This document shows positions 45,401 through 57,400 of a stretch of DNA of 64,000 nt, piece after piece; position 1 is the stretch's first letter, and every line of letters starts with the position of its first letter. Source of the stretch: Periplaneta americana. Its lineage: Eukaryota; Arthropoda; Insecta; Blattodea; Blattidae. A model generated the notes under the pieces. It searched no databases. It saw only the letters and a program-made list of their open reading frames with translations, and was not told the DNA's origin. Position numbers and translations under genes: made by a program. The stretch is from contig NW_027185501.1 in the NCBI RefSeq assembly GCF_040183065.1, forward strand, positions 1,576,001 through 1,640,000, in the 5' to 3' direction.

Positions 45401-48400
45401 GGAAATTGAAGAAGAATGGCAATGTATTAGAGGACTCTTACATAAAGCAGCAAAAGAAGTTTTAGGGACAAAGAAAATAGGAGGGAGGAATAAAGGCTTA
45501 AAAAAAATGGGATCCCGAAATTCAGAAATTAGTGAGTGAAAAAAAAGAGGCTTATCTGAAATATCTTAATAACAAGAATGATCAGAATAAAATAGAATAT
45601 AACAGAACAAGAGCATTAGTAAAAAGATATACTAGGAAACTAAATAGAGAACATTGGGAAAGTTACATAGCAGAAATGGAACACAATTTACATGGAAGAC
45701 AGGACAATTTATAAGAAACCTTAATTCCCAAGAAAAAGATAAAGCAAATCTGACAATTATACAAGACATAGAATTAGAAAATTATTATAAGAAATTGTGG
45801 ACTGATAAAGAAAATGAAGAAGAAACTATAGAAACAAATAAACAATTAACAGAAGTAGATGAACTAGAAATGCAAGAAATGTTAGAAACAGTAAAGAAAA
45901 GTAGGAATAATAAAGCATGTGGAATAGACAACATAAATATAGAATTATTAAAAAATGCCCTGAGAAATTTTCAAGAAAGGCTATTAAATTTTTATAACAA
46001 ATGTTGGAAACAAAAGACTACGCCAGAAGAATGGAAAATAGGGAAGATAATATCGATATTTAAAAAAGGAGATAAAACAAACCCAGAAAATTATAGGGGA
46101 ATAAGCTTACTATGTACAATATATAAAGTATATGCGAAAATGATAAGCCAAAGACTATCAAATATAGCCGACATAATAATATCAGAAGAGCAGACAGGTT
46201 TTAGAAAAGGGAGAAGCTGCACAGATAACGTTTTTACTTGAAAGCAAATAATTGAGAAAAGAAGGGAATTCAACTTAGAAACTCATATCCTTTTCATAGA
46301 TTATAAGAAGGCTTTTGACAAAGTGTCTAGACCACAATTGTGGAATATACTAAATGAAAAGGGAATCCCACTACATTTGATAGAAGTAATTAAAGATATG
46401 TATGGAAAAACAAAAATAAAAATAAATCAAAGAGAACCCATAAGAATAACAGGAGGAGTTAGACAAGGTTGTCCATTATCAACCACTGTTTTTAATATAT
46501 ATCTAGACGACATGATAAGATCATGGAAACAAATAACAACAGGAGGAATTAATTTAGGAAATATGATAATAAAAACGTTAGCCTTTGCAGATGATCAGGT
46601 TTTAATTGCAAAAACAGAGGACGAAATGCAGAGAATGCTATATAAATTAAACGAAATATCAAAAAAATACAACATGGAAATATCACCAGAAAAAACAAAG
46701 GCAATGGCTTTCAAGGGCTCTTATCCAGTTCGGACAAAGATAATTTTAGAAAATAAACCAATAGAACAAGTTTCAAAATTCAATTTCCTAGGTTGCGAAA
46801 TAACATACACAACAGAAACAGATATAAATAATAAGTTAAACAAGTTTAATTATATAACAGGAACACTAAAAAGAACCTTGAAAAATAAAGCCAGAAAAGA
46901 CTCCTTAATAAAATTATATAAGACGATGGCAGTTCCTACAATTACTTATGGATCCGAAACATGGACACTGACGGCACAACATATAGCTAGAATACAAGCT
47001 GCTGAAATGAAATTCCTCAGGCCAATAGCAGGATACCAAAGAACAGACAAAAAACACAATACAGAAATAAGACAACAACTAAACGTAGAGGAACTAAATA
47101 CAACAATAGTGAAATACAGAACAAGTTGGGAAAACCACTTAACAAGGATGACGGACAATAGAATACCAACAGCAGCATACAATTACTCACCACGAGGAAA
47201 AAGAAACTTAGGAAGACCTAAGAAAAGATGGAGGCAGCAACAATTTGGAGCCAGAACAGGCTAATGGAAGGCCTAAACCGTGATGTAGAAGAAGAAGAAG
47301 AAGAAGTATATTTCAATATTTACCGGTAATGTAGACTATTTTTAGTAGTAGATTAGCTTACATGTAGCTCTAATATATTCAGTTAAATACAATGACTTAC
47401 TATGTACAGGGTTGGTTATAATCTTTGCTTAGGGATCAAAAGTAAAAACAAATCCATATAAACACACATGGCTATTATAACTTTTTAAAATTATTAATTT
47501 TTACACATATTCTGCATCAATAATTTGCCTCCCAGTTAGCAACCAATCTTATGTGGATTATCAAAGAAGAAGGTGCATCACCGTTTTTGAGAGAACGTGG
47601 TAACACTCTTGATCTTCTTTAAAAATGAATTGCAAACTAAGTTATAATAGCCAAATGTGTTAATATGGTTTTGCTTTTACATTGGACCCCTAGGCAAAGT
47701 TTATGAACTTAACACCATACTTTGCAACAAGTAGGTTTACATAGGTCTGTGCGTGAAAGTGTTCAAGTATGGACTTAAGATTTGTACTTTTTCATTTACC
47801 TTAGAACTGTTATTTTCATGCTTCCCTACTGTGCTTTGAAGGTAATGATTTGGATGTTGTAAAATAAACTTAAGGTATAAGAATAATCAAAAGAACACAT
47901 GTATTATTATTGTTGCTACTACTACTACTGCTGCTGCTAACCACCATCACCACCGCCACTGCCAACGCCACCATGCTGTAGCTATTATTGTTAATACTGC
48001 TACTACTGCTTACTACTGCTGCTGCAGCTGCTACCACCACCAGCACTACTGCTATTGCTACTGCTACTTCTCCTGCTGCTACTAATGACCACCACCGCTA
48101 CTGTTTGTGCTGCTAATACTACAGCTACTGCTAACCATGAAGGCTTTTTCCTGTAAAATAGGCAATATTGTGTCAAAGTACTTTATCTTGACTTTATATT
48201 ATATGAACGATACATGAAGTTTTTTTTTTTTTTTTGACAAATAATAGTCTGTTTTTCAGGTACGAAAAAAAAAAAAAAGATAGTATTTGACTTCAGTTCA
48301 TTACAATTATCTCCGAAAGTGAAAATGGATATTTCTTGGATACAGGATCATTTCCCTTTGGTCACTTATTGAATTTATCTTCATAGTAATACTGATAATT

Positions 48401-51400
48401 ATGATTTTTTATATTTCTACGTAACTACATAAACCATTAATTTATTTTCCAGGAGTTTCTAAGCATCTTTTCGTAACAAAGTTAAGACTTCTTGATGATG
48501 GTCTTATCACTGAAGCCCAGGAAGTGGAAGAAGTCATTGCAGATCTACTTTCATCTTCAAATCCAACGAATGTAGTAAATGAAGCTACTACAGTTCTGGT
48601 GGAAGAAAGATTGCAAGAGTACTATAGCAGAATGAAGAAAAGTTAGTTGTCCTTCATTTAAATTTACTTTCATAAATGATTTGTTCATAGTACACTTATT
48701 TATAAAATTTGAAATCACTGTAACTTTATTCATGGAGGGGAAAGAGGAATCTGTAATGAAGCCCAGTGAGACCTCAGTCTACTATATACAGTCACGAAGC
48801 TTGGGATGATGTTTTTGCAATTCTCACAATAGTTGCTAGCCGCTTGGAGCGCTGTGAGTACCAGGAACAATAGACTGTACCACAGCCATCGTGATCTAAT
48901 ACCATGTAACTCTCTTAACCCGATCACAAAGGGCGGCGTTTCAACCATATAAATTAGTTGGAATGCATAAACAGTAACATATGTTTCTCTAAAATGTAGT
49001 GTAATTCCATTAATAAAATTTAAAACAATGATTATGAGACACTTCAGACATAATTCACTTGCGAGTTAACATGTAATATTATTTATTGTGTGAAAATTAC
49101 GTTGTTCGTATGTTTAATACATGCCTTTATTTTGAGTAAATATCGCGAAATTCTTGTACATTCATTTATTGCTGATTCAATAATTTTCAATTGCACCGCA
49201 CGGATCTTTAGATATATTGCAATTATAGGTTATGTTTACTGTACCAGTTGCCCCTTTCTGTCTAAATTTAGCGATCTCCAATGCCTTGCCATTCATATGA
49301 AAATTATAGGTTATGTTTACTATATTTAACCTACTATATTCCTAAATTCGCAATCATACATTATAATTAAGCATAATGTCATGTATGATACCCCAGACAT
49401 TCAATTTGTCTGTATTTTAATACTACAATTGAATTGTATTTATCTACTACTTAAGAGACGAAGTAACACAATTGTACGTACACGAATTTCATAGGAGTGG
49501 TATGGTAAATGTTTTGTCTAAAATTAGGGAAAGTAGATGTGCTAAATTGAAATCACAATATAAATTCTTTTTTATTAAACCTCAAAATACCTTCCATTCT
49601 AAACTTGAAATGTTGACGCGAACAGATTATGTTAACATGTAAAATTCTCTTCACATTAAAATAACACAGTTTTGTAATTATTTCTGCAACATATTATGCA
49701 ACAAGAAGTAAACGGAACTTATGGACACATTACACTAAATAAAGCTTAGCAATGGTAAGCATTAAAGTTATAATATAATATTTCACTGAGCTCCATACAC
49801 AGAAATAGAAAACCCGAACAAACATTACGGCCTGGTCTAGATCGAAAAGGCATTGACTGTGCCATATTTCGCATTTTTGTGAAAAGCTATGTAAACTGTG
49901 AAATATTCGTTATCGGTTGTAATAACTGTAAATGGCTAAAATACAACAATTTGAATAATAATATGGGAAAGGAGACGTTTGTAATACTATAAATTGTAAG
50001 AAAAATAGGTTAGAGTTATGCTTCTTCCGAAAGATCCAGGAAGGTGAGTTTATAGAATATATAGGCTATTTTATGAAAATAATATATAAACCTTCTGTAT
50101 TTCGTATTTCAATAGTGGAAGGAAGTTGTTAATTTTTCAAAAGAACACGATATCAAAAGTACAATACATTTTATGGTCTGCTAGGGAAAGAGTCTGTGAT
50201 GAGGCGATAGTAGCGATCCTGGTGGTGAGCAACTATCTATGGATGCATATTTCAACTGTCTATGTTTGCATATTTAGTAAGTATTAAGCTTCGTGACTGT
50301 ATATACTAGACTGTGGTGAGACTATGTAGATTCTCCTGCAAAGAAAAGTCTACAGAATCATTCTTGAAGCATTTAAGTCAGAACACATTAGAACAGAAAT
50401 AATTCAGCTCTCATTATTGAGTTTGGAATATTCGTTAATTTGCCATTTAAATTGTCTTGTCAACCAATTTTAGTCTCTTTAGAGTTGGGTCAGACCGAGT
50501 CGATCTCTGATGAAACAGTTTATTGTTACAAAATCTTGCAGGTAAACAATTTTGTGGTCTGCGAATTAAGATTGCTTTCAACAGTGGTTAGAAAATTACA
50601 TTGTTACTTGTTGTGCTGAAATCCTGATTAGTGCTGATTTGTTAAGATTTTGTAGGTACTTTCCTATTATAATTCTTTTCAAAATATTCATTCCAATGTA
50701 AGAACAGCAGCAACATAATTTGCTATTTTTGTCACAGAGATAAAGCACTGTCACATTTTCTGTCTTGGAAATATTCGTGCAAATATAAAAAAAATTCTTG
50801 AGACTGCCTGTTGAGAGTTCCGCTTTTCCATTTTGCTGGGAAAACCTGTAGTGCTACATTTACAATAATATTGAACTAATTACTACACAGCTTACAAATT
50901 TACAAGATTTAATACACTAATTAAACTGTTTAAAATACAAAAACATTATATAGTACCAATATTGCTTTATATTTTTTTTCCATTTTGAATCTTGTGTACA
51001 CCACTTTTAACACTTGAATATAATTAATTAATGAACTAGTGGAATACAACAAGTATGCAGACAACATACTATACTGGCACAGATATGTAGACGATATACT
51101 CATACTATACAAAGGAAACAAAAGACAAATACACAAACTACACCAATACATAAACAAATTACACCCAAAACTTCAATACACACTAGAACTTGAAAACAAC
51201 AACTCCATAAATTTCCTAGACATCACCATAACAAAAATCGACAACAAACACACCTTCAAAATATACAGAAAACCAACCACCACCACCACACACATACACA
51301 ACACATCTAACCACCCCATACAACACAAACATGCTGCATTCAGGACAATGGTACACAGATTACTCAACATACCCATGAGCCAACAACACTACAATGAAGA

Positions 51401-54400
51401 AATGAACGCAATCAAATTCATAGCACACGAAAATGGATACAATCCAAACATAATAGACAACAACATAAGGAAGACAAAACAAAAACTTAACAAACACATA
51501 AATACACAAAACACAAACACAAGAACACAAGAAATACATCACACTAACATATGAAAACAAAAGCACACATAAGATCGCATCTTCATTCAGAAAACAGAAA
51601 TACAACATAACATACAGAACAGAAAACACACTACAAAGACATCTCAACACACAAAAAACACAAACAAATAAATACGACCACACAGGCGTATACAAACTCA
51701 CATGTAATAGTTGCGACAAGTTCTACATAGGACAGACAAGCAGATCATTCCAAACTCGCTACAAAGAACACATTAAAGCTATAACCAGAGGACACAATAC
51801 ATCTACATACGCCGATCACATAACCAATGCCAACCATACATACAATAACATAAATACGGACATGGAAATCCTACACACACAACCCAAGAACCAAAGACTC
51901 AACACACTAGAACAATACAAAATATACAAACACACTAAAACACACCCCGATCAAATCCTCAACACACAGATCAATTTCAGTACACACACACTATTTGACT
52001 CCACAATCCAACACATTCCAACAATAAAACACACCCTCCTAACAGGCAGAGAAGTTCGAGATGACGCCGCGGTCTAGTAGGCTCTGATGATGGTGCGTGA
52101 TGCACTGAAACAGCTGTAAGCCAGACAAATATTACATATTTAACACGAGTAAGTCCACTAGTTCATCAATTAATTATATTTTTTTTTTTATGACAACTAC
52201 ATTCAACTAACCTAAATAAGACTTAATAACAACACACAATATATATTCCATATGAAACAATATCTATAATACAGTATGATACTAGCAGTGGCGGTTCGTG
52301 CCTGAAATGACAAGGGGTTCACTACTTTTATGATGTTACATACTTTTCCAGTACTTTAAACAATATTTAATTTCTGAAAGATTAAAAAATACTAAATCTA
52401 CTAAAGTAGATAATTGCCTTAAATGAGCCTGATGATGATGATGATGATGATGATCAATTATCTCTGAAAGAACATGGCGATTTTTCCTTATGTTATCATT
52501 CTGTCTTTCGATATACTATCTGAAAGCTTAGCTAAGCTGTTTTCTGATTTCTGTTCTTCCAAGGGCTGATAAATCTAGGCAAGCATTCTTATGAGCAATA
52601 GATTCCTCATGCTTCTTAATTTTCCGTGTCAAATGGCTTAAATCTGACACACCAGTGCATGTCCAGTTCGTATCTTTACCCTTAACAAATAGCAGGCATG
52701 GGAAACAAGATAATTTATTTGTAGATTCACAACTGCAAATCCAGCTGTTTTATTTTTCATATTTTTTTACATTGAAAGTCCTGCAAAATGTCTTACCTCG
52801 GCATGTTTGTGCTTGCTTTAAATAGAATTGAGGTAATGACCTTCCAAGCTTCTTTATTTTACACTTATCTTCCAAGATTAAAACTGAAACATTTGTTTAT
52901 AAAAGATATTGAACACTATTCATTTTCTTTGGAAACGAACATTGGTCACACTCACAGATGAATATATTAAGACGAAAACACCAAGAATGACTAAGTGGAC
53001 ATTTAAAGGATTGTAAGAAGCCATTAATAAATACAACAATCAGTAACACACACGTACACGATCTCAGCTACAGACTGGAGCTATCTTCTGGTTTGCAACA
53101 CGAAGCCTTTCGCTTGTCGGCTGTCTCACGATCACGTCACTACAGCTGTGCTGGTTCAAACACCAGCTGACTCGGCGAGGTTTAGAGGAGAAATTGAACC
53201 TCGTAAGCATGTATTTGTATATGTCTGCAATCCCTGTGGTTCATTAAATTTAACACGAGAAAGACATATAATACATATTCCGAAGTAAACAAATTGTTTT
53301 TCCTGGGGGTTCTCTAAAGCATTGAACGCATAGGATTTACCACCACTGGATGCTAGTCAGCAAAGTTTTATGGCTACCAATGTAGCTCAGTCAGCTGAGA
53401 CACTTGCCTATCAGTCCGGAGTTGCTCTTGGGTGTGGGTTCAATTCCCACTTGGACTGACCATAAGGCATATATCAGGTAATCTATGGCGAATCCTCCGT
53501 CTCATCTTGTTATATACCATCTTGCTATCACCAATCTCATCGACGCTAAATAACACAGTCGTTGATACAGCATTGTTAAATAATCAACTAAAAAAAAGAA
53601 CACGGTTTTATAACAAAGATAAGAATAACTAATTTTTGATAATTTGTATGTGCTTATGAGCTGAACACAAATAAGACACTGAAAAGTTCCAACATGTAAC
53701 ATTTTTCAGAAACTTGTATTTTATTAATATTAGAAGAGAAAAATTCGCTCCGGTGCCAGGGATCGAACCTGGGTCCTTGGTTCTACGTACCAAGTGCTCT
53801 CATCATTGAGCTACGCCGAAGTTCAGTCCACAGCACCGGATCGAACCCCTCTCCTCCAGTGTTTTTCTCTTTGTGGCCTGACTCCAAGTTGGGCATGTAT
53901 GCTGACATTTTATTAAGTCAACTGCCATTATACAAGGAGCGCACTCAGTTGAGTGACTTGGTGCCCGGGATTCCACAGTAATATGCGTAGTAATCTGTGC
54001 AGTAATATGCACTGTTGCTAGAAGAATCTACTAAATATTATTATTTTTGGGTCGTACAGAATACATCTGTTATGGTAATAATTAATATTAGAGGAGAAAA
54101 ATTCGCCTGTGCTGGGGATCGAACCTGGGTGTTTGGTTCTACGTGCCAAGTGCTCTCACCATTGAGCTACGCCGAAGTTCAATCCACAGCACCGGGTCGA
54201 ACCCCTCTCCTCCAGTGTTTTTCCCATTTTTGTTTTAGCACAGTGACATACACACAACCAATTTTTTGTGAAGTTTTTTACTCCCCACAAAGTCGACTTC
54301 CAATCGCATAGTAGTGTTCACAGGCACAGTGATGGTAAGCAAAGTACAGTTGTGATTCTAGGTATTAAATAAATTGTCTCAAATCGTGTGTTATCGAAAA

Positions 54401-57400
54401 ATTTGTTATGTTAAAGTAACTTATTTCAATTTTTAATATATCGTATAAATAAACAACTATATTATTGTATAGTTGAAATTGTTAAAACTTTGATTCTAAA
54501 TATTTTTATTCTATGTTTCTTAAGTGAATTTTAATGTTTTAGTTCGCATAAAGCAAAGATATGAAAATTTGTTTTTGAACTGTGCTTGCTTGAGATGTTA
54601 CTTCTTGTTTGAAGAGAAAGTCCTAGAAGATACTGTTGGTCGAGTTAGAGAAATATGGAGTTGGAGCAGAGAATGCATATCGTCTCTGTGCCTCCAAAAC
54701 TCGCTATATGCATTTAAACAGATTTTTCAAGAGAAAGAAAAACATTGTCAATTTCAGTCCCTTGAATTTCAAAGCTATATTCAATCATTACATGAAAAAT
54801 GATGAAACTGTACCGTACCGAAAGTAGCTTTGAAAATCAAGGTGATTAAAAGTGATCATGTTTATTTTTTCTCTCTCCTGAAAAATCTGTTTAAATGTAT
54901 ATAGTGGATTTTGGAGGTGCAGCAATGATATTTTATATATTGATGTAATATTTCATATCTGTTCTGAATTTGAACTGAGCACAAGAGAATAAATGGTATG
55001 CGTTATGTATGTTACAGTGTATGCATTTGTCCTGAAAATATAAATATATTTATATTTCTACACTTCTTTAACTAATACGTTCAAATGAAATATCAAAATT
55101 CATGATTGTAAGTAATAACAGTAACAGTGATAAAGCATCGAAATATTGATCTCTGAAACAAATTCTATCTGTGCTTTCAATATCCTCGTGAAGTGGCCGA
55201 CTGAGAGATAAGGATGATAAAAATTAACTTGGGGTCAATCCTGAAACCTCTCCACTGATGCATAACACCAGAGGAGGAGCAATGCTTGAATAAATTGTCA
55301 AAATGAACTAGTTGTTTTGTAACAATCTGAAGAATTGTAGGAATTACAACCCTTTCTCAGTGATTAGTCTCTCTCTCTTTTTTTTTCTATATGTATTTCC
55401 TCTTATTTTTTTCTTTTCTAACCCTTTCTTCCTTTCTTTGAAATAACAATGTTGAATTTTGATGCAGTGAAATCATATCCATGAACATCAGGCATATTTT
55501 TTTATCTTTATGTATGAGTATATGTATGTCTCATAAAGGTAGCTTTTTCATTTTCAGAAAAAAATGTTCAAAAACCACGTTCACGTACAAAGTTTGTGGA
55601 GTTCACAATAAATGATCTTGTTAATGCATTAGAGAAATCTGTAAATGAATTGAAGGCTTGCCCAAATTGTAAGGCGCCTATGAAGAAAATCTCAATGTAC
55701 CGAAACAAGTTGATGATCAAAGTCCAGAAAGCTTCGACAGAAACAGAAAGGTAAGAATGGATTTATAATTACTAATACAGTTTGAAAGCAAGCAACCCCT
55801 TTTTAATGAATCTTGTCCTTAAGTAGGAGTTTTTGTTAAAAGAGGCTTACGTAAAATGGAAAGGAAAGGCTAAAATAACTAGTACTCACACGTGTGTTGT
55901 GTACAAAACATTATAATCATTTAATTAGGCCTACAATTTTATTTACAATACACTTCATTATTATATTTTTGTAACTCTTCAAGTGGTAGGCACAAATGTT
56001 TTTTCACTTGGTTGAACCTGAACCATACTGAAATTAGGCATTGAAAAATGTCTTTTTTCTTCTTCTCCATTGTTCCCCATAATGAAGTAATTGGCAAACC
56101 ATGCCTTTTGCCGTATGCGATAGTGCTATTTGAGGATTGGCCTCGACATCCCTTATTATTTTCACTTTCTGTCCGATAGTTAATTTCTTCCAGTTAGTTG
56201 TCATTATAATGATGCATAAACTAACAAAAGAACTTGGAAACAGGATCCACACAACTCGCGAGAATAAAGCAAGCAAAGCAACCATCTGTGAAAGCAACAC
56301 AAAGCAAGACCGTAAACAATGATAAAGAATAATGCTGCCACATGGCACTGCATTGCCATAGATTGAGATGTGCTGAGCTGGTACTATTGATTATTGAAAG
56401 TCAGGTCGATATTTTGGACTTTGTTTTCATAAAATCCAGTTGAAAAATATTCCCGAAAAGCAGGATTTCCCTTAAATCGGGTTTTCTTAAAAGGAGAATC
56501 AATTACACTATTACATTATTTTTATGGCAATTTGACTGGAACTTACCAGATTATTCTTTGAAAACTGGAATGTTGTTGTTGCTGTTTTCAAATGCCAGGC
56601 ATTTGACAATAAAGTCATTTGACCTCTTGCACTCCAATATTTTTCAAAGAATGTTAAAATCGGGTTTTACTGCAATTTCAATTTATTTGTTAGAGTATCC
56701 CTCATCGTTTTCTTTTCCACTCGTCTTACTTCTCTCCCTCCTTCTCATCTTTTCCTTCCTCTCTTTTGTCTTATTATTAATCATAATCATCATCATGATC
56801 TTTCTCCTTAATTGTGACGTAACTACACATCATGGATAAATTTTCATTAAGAATGAATATTCTACACTTCATTGACAAGGCATTTAATTTAATAGATAGC
56901 AGTTTTGAAATTTCTAATGCTAGAGAAGAGTATTTAGAATTGAAATTTTCATTAGAGTAGATAAATATTTACTATATCTGTTTTCACATTTGCTTGAATC
57001 TGTTGGTTTGACAAGTTTATGTGGATTGCAAGTTTCTTTTAACTGGCACTGCTATAGCAGTTACAGCATCCTGTCTTTTCCTGTGTTGTGTTCGGACAGT
57101 TCACATGAATTTCCTTTTTGTCCGTTTTTAGTTCTCAGACCCAATGTAATTTGACTTACTGTATATGTTTTCTAGTGGTCAAGTTTATATTTGTAATATG
57201 GCTTTTCTTTGTGGATAAATTAGTAGTGTTATGGGATAATTATTTCTGTTTTCTTTTACCGTTTTGTCAAGTGTATTTTGTAACATTGTTATTCATTACA
57301 TCTAGTGGGATAACACAGCGCAGTCGAGAAGTCTCTCTGCAATGCTGGTAGCCCGTGGCGCTATCATGCAGCACATGACGGACTGGGGGGTGAGGCTGTC

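Noticed and set aside
53757-53830. A functional tRNA-Tyr gene on the - strand
   Set aside because: The loop has C at the invariant U33 position, tRNA-Tyr genes usually have an intron here, and the sequence is embedded in a repeated SINE unit.
54524-54802. 92-codon frame as a host gene
   Set aside because: It overlaps the left arm of the inverted repeat, has an equally open alternative frame, and no domain.
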